This document shows positions 34,883 to 47,900 of a stretch of 64,000 bases of DNA, in pieces. This DNA comes from Thozetella sp. PMI_491 (lineage: Eukaryota > Ascomycota > Sordariomycetes > Chaetosphaeriales > Chaetosphaeriaceae). The notes under the pieces are model-generated. The model saw nothing but the letters and a program-made list of their open reading frames with translations. It was not told the DNA's origin and searched no databases. How positions within the stretch are numbered: the first letter of the stretch is position 1; the number at the start of each line of letters is the position of its first letter. The stretch spans positions 372,001 through 436,000 of the forward strand of contig MU270022.1 in assembly GCA_021432635.1 (NCBI GenBank). Direction: 5' to 3'. The position numbers and the translations under genes are program-made.

Positions 34883-36619
34883 ATGACGCAGCCCTGTTAT
34901 TTGTTTGTCCTTGGAACACTCATCGCTCAAGCCTTTGCAGCTGATGACAAACTTCCATTTGCCATGGCCTGGTCCAGTAGGAGCTTTGGGCCAGATGGAC
35001 CATGGCAAGCGGTGCAAATCAGCATCGGAACGCCCGCGCAACAAGTTGCTCTCTACCCTGGAGGAACCTTTCGCTCACACTTTTTAACACCAAAGATTTG
35101 CTCCAACGTCACTCTGTCGCCGGACGCTTGTTTTGCCTCCGCGGCTGGCCTTTACGATATCGAGAGCTCAGCCACCGCCTTAGAAGCTGTTATACAATTC
35201 CCAGCAGCTACTGATTACTCGCACAGCGGCCTTCAAGTCCGGGGCGCACAAGGAATTGGTGCATTGGATCAGATGAATATTGGGACATCGGATGGCCTGA
35301 GGAACACGATCACTGTCCCAAACGTAACGATTGCTTTGCACGACGATATCGCCGCCGTCTATCCAAGCGGCTCTGTCGAAGCATTACAAGTGGGAACACT
35401 GGGCTTAGGTTATCTTGGGACTGTGAACCAAAGCTTCACGCTTTCAGGCCAGCCTACGATCAACGGAAGTCTGATACCAGGTTATCTACAGGCTGCAAAT
35501 TTGACGCCTTCAAACTCTTTCGGATTGCACATTGGGTCTGTTAATCCGAAGATCGAAGGCTCCCTCTACTTTGGCGGTTACGACCAGACCCGAATTTGTG
35601 GCAATATTTCGACGCAACAAGGAGCATTTGCAGGAATTGAGCCCGCTGATGACGGCAAGAGGGGACTCATCGATCTGCTCGATATCGCGATAAACGTAAT
35701 TGATGGCTCTTCTCCTTTCAATACATCCACAATAAGCAATCTCCTCGCCACTGGCAACTCTTCGATTGGTCCTGCTTTGTCGGTTCCACTACTTCCGGAG
35801 GCCCCGTACCTGGATTTGCCAAAAAGCAGTTGCGATTCTATTGCTACTTGGCTTCCAGTGACATACAATGCCGACCTCGGTCTCTACACGTGGAATACCA
35901 ACGACCCGCGGTACTCCCAGATCGTCTCTTCTCCCTCCGTTCTCAGTTTCGTCTTTCGCAAAGACCAAACCAATACGCAGAATATCACGATCAATGTGCC
36001 CTTCATGCTCCTCAACCTGACCCTCGAATCACCTCTAGTCACATCGACAGTCCCGTATTTCCCTTGCAATGCGCAATCCAACGGCAGGTACTCGTTAGGC
36101 CGTGCATTTCTCCAAGCGGCGTTTGTTGGAGCGAACTGGAATGTCAACAACAACCAAGGCATATGGTGGCTTGCACAAGCCCCGGGTCCAAACATCGGGT
36201 CACAGAGCAATATTCAATCTATCCGCGACCAGGATACGTCTATTTCGTCATCCTCCAATGACTGGGCAGCCAGCTGGAAGGGAGTCTTGGTGCCATTCAG
36301 TGGCCAACTAGCCAGCCCAACAGCAACCGATCCCGCATCGTCTTCGAATACCAGAAATTCATCTAATGGGCTCTCACCTGAGGCAAAGGCTGGTATTGGT
36401 GTAGCCAGTGCCGTCTGTGGTCTCGGGACCATATTCGCGTGCGTCCTTCTCTATCGCAGGAAACATAACCGGAAAGAAGAAACACCTTTAGGCATATCGA
36501 CTCCGATAACCACGGCGTCGAACATGAATAAGGTCAGTGATTGCAGACCAGCCGAGTTGAACGGCAATGATAAGATTCAGCCTCTCTGTGAGTTAGAAGG
36601 GGATGTGCACAAGTATTGA
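34883..36619 (+). CDS. Membrane-anchored aspartic-protease-like protein, probably catalytically dead, 578 aa
   Basis: One exon. ATG 34883 is preferred to an in-frame TTG at 34862. A signal peptide (CYLFVLGTLIAQAFA) leads into a pepsin-fold (peptidase A1) ectodomain, about residues 25-430: WQAVQISIGTPAQQVALYPG is the usual strand before the first active-site Asp, and LGLGYLG and GSLYFGGYD are further A1 hallmarks. Where active enzymes have DTG or DSG, this protein reads LYPGGT and LLPEAPYLDLP, so both catalytic Asp appear to be gone. Many N-glycosylation motifs are visible. A Ser/Thr-rich stalk precedes a membrane span (GIGVASAVCGLGTIFACVLL) and a basic cytoplasmic tail (YRRKHNRK). A cell-surface binding or sensor role is inferred; proteolysis is unlikely. 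Confidence 0.8.
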   Translation: MTQPCYLFVLGTLIAQAFAADDKLPFAMAWSSRSFGPDGPWQAVQISIGTPAQQVALYPGGTFRSHFLTPKICSNVTLSPDACFASAAGLYDIESSATALEAVIQFPAATDYSHSGLQVRGAQGIGALDQMNIGTSDGLRNTITVPNVTIALHDDIAAVYPSGSVEALQVGTLGLGYLGTVNQSFTLSGQPTINGSLIPGYLQAANLTPSNSFGLHIGSVNPKIEGSLYFGGYDQTRICGNISTQQGAFAGIEPADDGKRGLIDLLDIAINVIDGSSPFNTSTISNLLATGNSSIGPALSVPLLPEAPYLDLPKSSCDSIATWLPVTYNADLGLYTWNTNDPRYSQIVSSPSVLSFVFRKDQTNTQNITINVPFMLLNLTLESPLVTSTVPYFPCNAQSNGRYSLGRAFLQAAFVGANWNVNNNQGIWWLAQAPGPNIGSQSNIQSIRDQDTSISSSSNDWAASWKGVLVPFSGQLASPTATDPASSSNTRNSSNGLSPEAKAGIGVASAVCGLGTIFACVLLYRRKHNRKEETPLGISTPITTASNMNKVSDCRPAELNGNDKIQPLCELEGDVHKY

Positions 36620-38033
36620 TGGTTAGTTAGGGGATGAGGGACATGTCTATTTTGGAGCTGTAATTACTTTCTAGATAATACCCATTGTATATTTGCCTGT
36701 ACTTTTATAGTCTTTAAAAGTTATTTAAATAGGTTGGTAAACAATTAGATTTCTCCCTTTATAGTTTGAATTACCTTTTTATATATTGAATAGTTTATAG
36801 TTATAACTATTATAAAAGACTTTCAAGACTTATTTATCTGTTTTACCTCTAGTAAATATTTTAATTTTAATTCTTTTTTTCAAAGATAGTTAATAATATA
36901 ATTAATAAGATAAAAGCCTTTATTATATTAACTTATATTAAGACTTTTAGAAATAGCTTTAGTTAAGAAAATCTATTAAAGTAATAATATAACTTAAGCT
37001 ATTATTATAGATTAGTATAAAGTTATAAGGATAAAAGTATATTTCTTTATATTATTATATAAGTAAGATATATTTATAGATAGGCTGTCTTTTAATTAAT
37101 AGGGCTTTATTAACTTAAATTAAAAGATATAACCTTTTTAATTTTTTAAGACTTATTATTCTTTTAAGAAATATATAAATCTTTTTTATTATATAGTTAA
37201 ATAATAAGTTAATATAAAACTATTAAAAAAATATAAAAACCTTAAACAACTACTTTTAATAGTAATGGTAAGGCTTAAAACGTAAAATAAAGACAGTATT
37301 AAAATTAGTATAATTAATATACTTAGGAAATACCTTTATATTACTTATAAGATATTAGTGTAAGGATAAGTGTCTTAATAATAATTAATAAGAGTGTTAA
37401 GAGACTTAACTAAAGCTATTATTACTTATATATAAATAAGGGAGTATATATATTATAAATATAGTATATAAATAGAGAATCTATTAGAGCTTAAGAGGAG
37501 GATAGAATATCTAAACTAATAAAGACTATTAAAAGCTAAATTGTCCTAGGAGGAGAAAAAGAGGTGTTAAGGGCTTTTTACTACTTTTTTAATATATTTT
37601 TACTAATATATTAAGATAGGTTTATTATTATAATAGATTAAAATAAGCTAAGGAAGATAATTATAAAGGTAGTTAAGAAATTATTACTTTTAATAAGAGG
37701 ATAATAACTACTTTATTAGTAGGCTAATATAATAGGGGTAAGTAATAAGGGGATTATTAAAGTATATAAGACAGTTTTAATATAATATATATATAAATTA
37801 ATAATATAGACTTAAGATATTAAAGTTAATATAAAGAAAACTTTAATATAAATTATAAGTATAATTAATAAAATAATAGATAAATTAAAAGTAATAATAA
37901 TAAGGAAGCTATTAAGTAGTTATATAATAATTACTTTTAAAGAGATAATATAAGGCTTTACTAGTGAATTAAAATAAGGTTATAAAGCCTTTAAAGTAGA
38001 GTTAAAGATATATTATTAAGAGTATATAATACT
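36620..38033. other. 3' flank, then the left part of the second A+T-rich block
   Basis: About 100 bp of normal composition after the stop, then A+T-rich DNA from roughly 36720. No recognisable element end or domain. It is likely mutated repeat DNA, cut by the LTR at 38034. Confidence 0.5.
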
Positions 38034-38591
38034 TGTTAAAAGGTATGATGAATAATTAATTTTGATGACGTAAGCAGTGGAATGCATATGAAAAGTGGGT
38101 CCGGCCAGCGGATCTTTTAGGGTGGAAGTGTAAGTGTATTTAAGTGTGTGTGTGAAAGGATAAAGATCTAAGATTTAAATCAGGGAGCAAAGCTACGTAT
38201 ATATAGACTATATAGCCCCACTAATTACCATATTAAGATGGCCTATCTTTTACTATATTAGTATACTTGTAAAGACTAGTGTATAAAACGCTTGTTTATA
38301 TTTAAAACGCTTTATCTTCTTACGCGTTTTATACCCTTACTAGTGGATATATATTAAAAGGGCTTAGCGTATATTTTAGTCTGTTTTAGGCGTTTTTATA
38401 TGGTATGGTTGTTTTGTATGGGAGGTGGCCGTTGTGTGGAATCAAGGATGCTTTAAGGCGTGTGGTTGTTTTTACTCACGTAGATCTTTTATAAGTATAG
38501 GGCTTTCTTGCCTGCCCTAGAGGTATGTGGCTCGTGCGTTTTATAATATATATTTTAGGATCTATATTTAATAGTGGGTCATATATTAACA
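38034..38591 (-). mobile_element. 558-bp LTR (copy C)
   Basis: TGTTAAAAGG to ATATTAACA, reverse orientation to copy A. It is the most G+C-rich reverse copy (for example GTGGGTCCGGCC), so younger or less RIP-hit. No direct target duplication: the flanks are ATACT and AGTAT, which are reverse complements of each other. Confidence 0.8.
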
Positions 38592-41264
38592 AGTATTAAA
38601 TTACTAGGTAATATATTAATTATTAAGCTTTTTTTAAGCTAGAATAACTATTTACCCTCTTAATAATAAAGATAGTTTATTAAAATATAATAAGTAATAA
38701 GCCTTTTATAAAGATAGTATTAGTAAATTATAAGGGGTTTAAAATATTTATAATATAAAAGCCTTAGATTAATATATATATAAAGAGAATTTATACTTTT
38801 AAATAAGGGCTTTATATTAAAATCTATAAAAGGGGCTAAATAGTTATATATATATATAAGAAGCTAATAATATTATAAGATATAAAAATAGGTATAGATT
38901 AATATAAGGTTATCTTTAACCCTAAAGACTAGCTAATAATAATAATTTAGTCTATATACTCTTTAATCTATTAAAGAGTAAGTTAGATATTATTAATTTA
39001 AAAGTTATTTACCTATAAATCCCTAGGGAATTACCTTTTTATTAAAGACTTTAATATATACTACTTAGTTTAAAACCTTTATAATTATATATTAGTATTA
39101 ACAAGTTATTTATAAGTATTAGTCTATTAATAAAACCTTTAACTAATAATCTTTTAAAAAGTAATTATAAGGTTTAAAAAGAGAGACTAAGATTTAATAA
39201 TTAACCTAGTATAATATACTTTAAAACTTAATATATAATACTAAAAGAAGTTAAACTAGGCTAGTTTAAACTATATTCTCTAATAGATTAATATAATTAT
39301 AACTAGGGAAAGTAAAGAAAGATAAGGGCTTAAAAGCTAGGCTTAGTTAAAAATAGACTAAGACTTAATAAAGGTAAAGGCTTATAAACTTAAGTTAAAA
39401 TATATAAATACTTTAAACTAGCTTAATATTATAGTAGATTATTTAATTTAATTATTTATAGAGATTATATATAAGTTAACTCTTATATAAAAAAGAGTAG
39501 AATATAAAACTATTTCTAATAGATTATTAATATAGATTAGTTAGTTATAAAAGTAAAAAGAGTAAAAAGATATTATTAAAATAAGTTATTAGATTTAATA
39601 TAAGGCTAGCTTTAAAAAGTTATTTAATAGTAAAAAATAGTTATTATAAAAGTAAAAAGATAATATTAATATATAATAATAATAATAGCTTAGATAGATT
39701 TAAGAGTGTTTTAAAAGATTATTAAGTAAGTTAAACTATTAATAGTATAAAGTAATATATAGGAAATAATATTAAAACTTTAATAAAAAGCTAATAAACT
39801 ATTAATAAATACTTATAAAGAGAAAAAAAAAGTCTTAATAGTTTAATTCTTTATAAATAACTAGATAAAACCTCTTTTAAATATAACTCTTAATAAGCCT
39901 TTTTTAGTTATACTTTAAATAATAATTATTAATAAGATAATAATTATCTTAGTTTATAATAAATTATAAAAAACTTTAAAAATTAATAATAAACTATTAA
40001 TTAGCTTTTTATAAATATATAATAAGCTATTAATAAAAGAATTAATTAAGTTAGCTTTTATAAGCTTTTAATTAAGATATTATTTTAAATACTTTTAAAA
40101 AGTAAGGATAATAATTATATTAAAGCTAAGTAAAATAGTTAAATAACTAATAATAATAAAAGACTAATAATTAATCTCTCTTTTAAATATAATAAATAAG
40201 ATAGTTAAAAAAATAGTTATTTAATAAATTATAAGAGTAGTAAAAGAGTATTATTTATTATTTAAAAGTTAAATAAAAAAATAGACCTAGTTATTTAATA
40301 AAGATAATTATAGTACTAATAATTAATATAGCTTTTATTATTTAAAAAAAGAGAGTTTTAGTTATTCTTTTTTAACTAAATATTTAAAGAGTATTTAATA
40401 TAGTTAGTTATACCTAGCTATTAGTTATATTAAGATAATATAACTATTTGAAATAAGTATTAAACTAAATAAATAGCTTTTTAATTAGGTAAATAACCTA
40501 TCTTATTTTTAATAGGGAAATAATAGTTAAATAATAGGTTAATATAAGAGTATTATAAGGCTTTTCTTTATTATTAATATTATTTATATTATTTATTACT
40601 ATTTTATATTAAAACCTAAAAATATATTTTAATATTTTAATAATAAAGTTTATAAATAATATTAACCTAATAATATTTAACTAAGATAAATATAATATAT
40701 ATATCTAGTTTTAAATAGTATAATAAGTATATATTAATTAAATAATAATAAGAGAGATATAATTTACCCTTAAAAAGAATAAGATATTATACTTTATAAA
40801 GAGCTATAAACTTTATTTAAATAAGATATAACTAAGAATTATTTAGGTTAAGTTAAAAGAGTTTTTTTAGTTCTTAAAGGTTTAATTAAATAGAAAACTA
40901 TATTAGAAAAGATATATTTATAAATAAGTTAATTATATTAAAAAACTATAACTTATTATAGATTAAATAATAAGTATAATATAGAGAAGTATAATAAAAT
41001 ATTATTAAAAAGTTTATATTAAAGTAATATAAGTAGTTATAACTTATAATATAATATTAAAATATATCTTAAGAGATAAAAGTAAGAAAGGCTTAATTTA
41101 TACCTTTTAAACAACTCAAAATACTTTCCTTTAATAAACCCTAAGTACTTATTAAATAATCCCTCAATAAAACCTTAAGATAAAGATAAGTATTTCCTTT
41201 ATTAAATTATATAGTTATAAATAACTTATTAAAGCTTTAAGGTAGATAAAAGAGGTAGGTATAT
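38592..41264. other. Unclassified A+T-rich stretch between two LTRs
   Basis: 2.7 kb without a gene, a recognisable domain or a match to other parts of the window that I could see. It is too short and lacks primer and purine tracts at the right places to be the inside of one element bounded by copies C and D. Confidence 0.45.
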
Positions 41265-42369
41265 TAAATACTATTTATAAGACTTATTAGATTATAATTA
41301 ACTAAATATATATAAAAGGATAATATAAACTGTTAAAAGATATGATAAGTAATTAATTTTAATAATATAAGTAATAGAATACATATAAAAAGTAGGTCTA
41401 GCTAGCAAATCTTTTAAGGTGGAAGTGTAAGTATATTTAAGTGTGTATATAAAAGGATAAAGATCTAAGATTTAAAGCAGGGAGTAAAGCTATATATATA
41501 TAGACTATATAGCCCTACTAATTACTATATTAAGATAGCCCATCTTTTATTATATTAGTATACTTGTAAAGACTAGTATATAAAACACTTGCTTATATTT
41601 AAAACACTTTATCTTCTTATATGTTTTATACCCTTATTAATAAATATATATTAAAAGAGCTTAGCATATATTTTAGTCTGTTTTTAGCGTTTTTATGTGG
41701 TATAGCTGTTTTATATAGGAGGTGGCTGTTGTATAGAATTATAGATGCTTTAAGGCATGTGGTTATTTTTACTCGTGTAGATCTTTTATAAGTATAGGGT
41801 TTTCTTGCCTACCCTAGAGGTATATAGCCTATACGTTTTATAATATATATTTTAGGATTTATATTTAATAATAGGTTATATATTAATATAAACTAATAAG
41901 AAAAACTTTATCTACTTTAGCTTAATAAGTTAAATAAATAATAAAGTAAATATAAAATAATAATAAACTTAAGGCAGCTCTTTAATAAGACTAAGAAATA
42001 GAGTAAGATAAAACTTATTAAGTAATAATTAATAACTACCTTAAGACTAATTATAAGCTAGTAAATAACTTATTATTTTAAGAGCTTAAATATAAAAGAT
42101 ATAAAAGGTTATAATAATATAAAAACTCTTTACTTATATATATATATATAAGTAAAATAAGTTTTTAAGCCTTTTTATATTAAAAGAAGATACTAGGGAT
42201 TAAATTATTAATATATAGCTATAAAAAAGACAGAGAATAATTTATTATATTATTTTATATTATAAATAAAAGTAAGGCTTTTAGAATTATTTATACGCTG
42301 TTATTACTCCTTAAGTAATACTTATATAAATAAATATTAATATCTTTTTTAATAAATTAAATATAATAG
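41265..42369 (+). repeat. Unclassified A+T-rich repeat U, copy 2, split by a solo LTR
   Basis: Matches 31525-32060 once the LTR at 41331-41888 is set aside. The family is unknown. Confidence 0.55.
41331..41888 (-). mobile_element. Solo 558-bp LTR (copy D) with 5-bp target duplication
   Basis: Same family and length as copies A-C. TAAAC flanks it on both sides (41326-41330 and 41889-41893). It is the most A+T-rich of the four, so the most mutated. Confidence 0.85.
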
Positions 42370-42575
42370 TTATTATAATATATTAGCTGTTTATCTTTAA
42401 TTAATTCTTATAGTTTTAATATATAATAGAGATAATAAGAGATATATTAAGAGACTAAAACTAAGCCTTAAAAGCTTAAAAAGAGTCTTTTTTCTCTCCC
42501 TTTCTTATAAGGGATAATTTAATATTAGCTAGGTTTTTAATAAATTATTAAGATAAGTAAAAAACCTAGGTAAAG

Positions 42576-44904
42576 TATTATAATTAAGGTATTAACTACC
42601 TCCCTATAACTATTAATAAGGCCTAGTGTTTAGGCTTAATAGTTAGTAAAATAAAACCTTTAATAAATACTTTAAGTACTTATATAGATATTTTACTAAT
42701 AAGAAAGGATTACCTCTTTAAAGGCTTAATAGTAATTTAAATTACTAGGTAAGCTAGATTACTAGTACTTCTTAGAATAAGTGAGTTATAAAGAGTAACT
42801 TAATATATAAGATTATAGTCTTTATTTAAATAGATTAGTTAGCTTTTACTCTTTAATAATTAATCTCTACTTAGTTTATAAGCTTAACACTTATATTATT
42901 AGATTTTATCTTATATTAATTAATACTTTACTTATCTTTACTCTTTCTATCTTAGAAAAGACTCTTATATATTAAGAATATTAATCTTAAGATCTTAGTA
43001 TTATAATATATTAATTACTCTCTTTTAAAGGATAAAATAAGTATAATTAATAATGTTTTATAGTTAATATATCTAGTAAAAACACCTTATCTACTAGTAG
43101 TTATAACTCTAATAAGTCTAGAAAAGGAAAAGATAAAGCCCTTATTTAATATAGCTTTAATTAAAAATAAAAGATATAAGAGAAGATAATAAAGACAATA
43201 CTAATTATATTTATAAAAAGCTTAAAAATTACTTTAATAAGATAGTAAAAATCCTAAAGAAAGTTTATAATAAAATATATTAAGTCTTAGAACTTATTAA
43301 TAAAGTTAATATATTATATATTATTATTAATATTATTAAGACTTTTATTATAAAATATAAAAAACTTAAACTTAACCTTTTATAAACTTTTAATAGTACC
43401 TCTAGACTCTTAAAAAGCTATCTAGCTTAAATAAAAGCTTATTATTACTTTTATATTAATAGTTTTAAAAATAAAGCTAAAAAAATAGTATATACTACTT
43501 TATTTCTTAAAGGAAAAGCACTAGCTTAATTTAAACTCTACCTTATAAAATTCTTTAAAAAAGAACTTATTTATATATTATATTTTAAAACTTAAAATAT
43601 ATTTATATTTTATATAAGATATAAATATATCTTAAAGTTATTATTTTAAGAACCTAATAAAAAATACTAATAAGAATAAGACTTATATTAACTTAGATAA
43701 AAAAGATTAATAGTTTAATATATAATAAACTTTTAATAACTTTACTTACTCTTTAACTATATAAATAAAACTAAAAAATTCCTATTTTACTAAGGACTTA
43801 AAAGTAAAGTTAAAGATAAAGTTTTAAAACTTAACTCTTTAAAAGATTTTTTATTATATATAAAAATAGTAATTTATATTAATAACTAACTATATAAATA
43901 AAAAATAAAAAAATAATAATAAGAATTAAGATAATAAGTTAATATTATTAAGCCTTAATAATATAACTAGTTTAAATAATTTACTAATTAATATTAGAAT
44001 TACTAGATAATAATATATAAGATATATTTAAGACCTATAGACCTAAATATAATATAATAGAAATTAAAATAAGACCTTAAAGATATTAAGTACTATAATT
44101 ATTAGAAAAAGTGATATTATATTAATACTTATAAATAGCTAAAGAAAATAAGTTAAAAGTTAATACTTAAGAAGTAATTAGCTAATCTAATATAATATAA
44201 ACTAGCCTAAACCTTAAGTATAACTATATAAGATAATTTAACTTATAATACTCTAGATTTTAATAATACTTAAATTATAATATTAATAAAAGGATTATTT
44301 CTAGACTAATATATAGCCTTAAGTAGACTAGTAATTAAAAAAGTTATATTATACCTTAAAATAGTAATTAAAGCTAATTATTAATTATTAATAGTTAAAA
44401 ATAATATAACTTTAACTATATAAAAATTAAGGCTAATTATATATTATAAATTAAATAAATTATATAAAATAAATAGAGTTAAAGCCTATTTAAAATATTA
44501 AAGTAAAAAAGTCTATTATATTAAAAACTAAAGAGAAATAATAATATATATTTATTATAAAAAGTATTTATTCTTTTATATATTATTAACTGTAAAAAAT
44601 ATATAATAACTATTTTAAAAATAAGAAGAAATATTAGTTTATAAACCTAAATAACCCTAGATATAATATATATATATTAAAGATAATACTTTATATATAA
44701 AATAAAAACCCTTTAATATATAATAACTAAGAAAACTCTTATAATTAAATATTTTAATACTTATATTTAAATAACTAAACTATTTTAAATAATACCTTAT
44801 AATAATATATTATAATAATAAGAAAGTCTAAAAGATATAGTTAAATAACTCTTTTATTAAAACTTATATTTATAAAGAAAATAATAAATAGCTTGTCTTT
44901 TATA
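42576..44904 (+). mobile_element. Ty3/Gypsy chromovirus fragment, 5' LTR and gag part
   Basis: The LTR is 42576-43008, followed by sequence collinear with 51163-53080 of the full copy at 50748. It ends where the DNA transposon begins at a TA site. Old and broken. Confidence 0.75.
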
Positions 44905-44906
44905 TA

Positions 44907-47900
44907 GGGAATTAATACCTAGGTATATAGTGTTACTACTTAGGTATAAGCTTATATAGGTATAACTTTTTCTAGTCCTTTAATTAGTTAAAACTTTTAG
45001 TTATTAACAGATGTTATACAACTTAAATTCTGCCTAAGTATCCTAGTTAAATACTTACCTATCTTAATTAGTTTAAAGCTAATTTTACGTTTTATATTAA
45101 ATTAATAAACCTATTAATATTAAATTATTATAAGCTTACTATCTTTACTCTTTAAAACTTGCTTATTCTATATTAATCTAAAATAATAAGTGCAGGTAAA
45201 ATTACCTCTACCTTGCTTAAGATTTAACTATATTAGCTTATTAATATTACTGTTAAACCTAGAGCTAAATCTTACCCTTTAAAATAATTATAATAGACCT
45301 TTTTAAGCTCTTTTAATACAAGTAATACTATAAGTAGTAGTATTAGGAAATATTATAATATTAGGGATAAAAAAGCTATTATAAATATTTTCTCTACCTA
45401 GCTAGAGTATTTTACAATTATTCCTAGGCCTTATAGTAGTATATTTAATAAGCTTATATAGATATAGTAAACTAATTCTAAGATTTACTTTAATAACTCT
45501 TTTACTATATATTTAAAATGAATTAAAATATAATATATTAGACTATTTATATCTAGACTAAAGCCCTTTAAATTATAATACTTATAAGACTAAGCTGTAT
45601 TAAATACTTTTATTAAGTAGTAAGAGTTAATCTTATTATATATATAATTTATATCTACTTTACAACTTATCTATAAGGTAATTAATATAAACTAATAGCT
45701 TATATTTAAGCTTACTTAGTCTTATAAAAGAATTTATAAATAATAGGAGAGATAGGATTATTTACTACTTAAAGATTAAATATCTTCCTCTTATAAAAAT
45801 ACCCTGCCCCTATACTTTAAACTATTAGCTAATAATATTAATAACTTAGATTTAAAATATAGCTTATTAAGTTAATAACTAATCCTTAATCCTCTTATCC
45901 CTAATAGCCTAGTCTTATTAATTAATATCTTTTATTAAAATATTAATACCTTTATAAAAGCTTATAAGTTTATTATTATTAAATAATAAGGCTATATAAA
46001 AAAAGATTAGAAAAAGTAATATATATTTAAGTATAACTATTATAAGCTCCTTTAATAAAGTAAAAGTACTAGATAAAGGATTTAAAAGTCTTAGAAATAT
46101 AATTACCAATAGAAAATAATTGTTAAAGCTATTACTAATAACTAGTAGTTATTATATAAGTATATTAATATAAAGTATAGCTGTTATAACTACCTGCCTA
46201 GTATCTACCTATCTATTTATCTTATCCTTAGGAAATTAATTAATTCTATTAAGGGAACTATTTAGTTAATAAGCTAATAAATAAAGATCTAAATATATAA
46301 TATATAGGTAATTATTAAAGAGTAATATCCTAATAGTATCTTTATAAAAAGAGATATCTATAATATTAGAGCTAGAATTAATCATAAGAAATTAGACGGC
46401 CTAGGCTTAACTACTGCCTTAATTAAGTTATTTAATAAAAGAAAGATCCCTTATATTATTAAATAGATAAAAGATAAGCCTAATTATCTTTTTAAGCTAG
46501 TTTAAATATCTCTCTTATATTTAAATATAAAAGTATTACCTAAAGATAATAAGTTTTAACAACACCTATAATATAAATTACTATAAGCTCCTCCTCTTCT
46601 AAGTAACTAGTTAGACTTATTTATAGTCTATTTATAATACTATATTTAGGTTAATTAATAATAAGAGGCTTAAAGGGTTTTAATTCCTTATAGATACTAT
46701 TTACTAGCTTACTAATAAGAACTAGATCTAATTACCTAATATAGTTATTACTAATTTTAATACTTAAATAAAAAACACTCTTAAGGCCTCCTTTCTTAAT
46801 ATATAATAATAGTTATATATCTACTATATTAATTTTAATATTCTCTTTTAGTTAAAGAAAAAATAGTTAAAACCTATTATCCTTACTAATAGTAATATAA
46901 ATAATAGTAATAGGAAAATATTAGTAATACTTAACTCTAATAATAGAAATATTGTTTAAGATATTAAAAAGTAAAATAATACCCTATTAGGATCTATCTC
47001 TTATATTTATTAAGGTATTTTAGACTTTTAAAAGCTTATTATATTTACTAAGATAAAAGAGTTATATAAGTAGGTATAAATAAATCTTTATATAGAGTTT
47101 AATAATTAATAAGTAATCTTAATATACCTTTATTATATATATATATCTTTATAGGCTTAATAAGCCTAATATTATACCTTAAAGTATTATAATTTTAGGA
47201 TCTAAATTATATCTAGGATAGAGATAAATAATTATAACGTTAAAAGTGTTCTTTTAAATAGTATAAGCTATTTATATTAACTAGTAGAGGCTTTTAAGGA
47301 AATATTATAAGATTAAGACTAAGACTTTATTAATACCTATATATAAGACAAGATATTAACTATTTAAAAATATACTAGACCTAGGTTAAAATATCTAAGG
47401 GAGATATTAATAACTATATTAGAGAAAGGCTTTTAACTAATTATAATATAATACTTTTTTATAAAGATAGTAATACCTATAGTAAAAAACTTAAACCTAT
47501 TTTTAATTAGCTTTTATACTAATAATTATTTTATATCAGTATAATTTAAGATCCTTTATTATTATAAAGTTTATAAAATACTTAAGACTAATACTATTTT
47601 TATAAAGTAGGATATCTATTTATAATAATATATTTATAAGTTTAATACTAAAAATCTTTATTACTAGATTCTTAACCTAAAGATTATTATATCACTCTAT
47701 AAACAGCTTAATAACATTATTTAAACACTTTTTTTATAACTAGCTATTAAGAATAATAACTAGGTATCTATATAATAAGATAATAAATTAATTTACCACT
47801 AGGGCTAACTATTAAATAACTAGAATAAAATAATACTAGTAAGATTAAAGCTTAAGGCCTTTTAAATAGGAAAAGCTTTATCTTTTTAACTAAAAAGTAC

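Noticed and set aside
38034-41888. LTR copies C and D as the two ends of one element
   Set aside because: D has its own perfect TAAAC duplication inside repeat U, the interval is only 2.7 kb, and no primer or purine tract lies at the expected ends.
45918-46109. 63-codon hydrophobic frame inside the DNA transposon
   Set aside because: Ile/Leu/Phe-rich translation is expected from almost pure A+T DNA.
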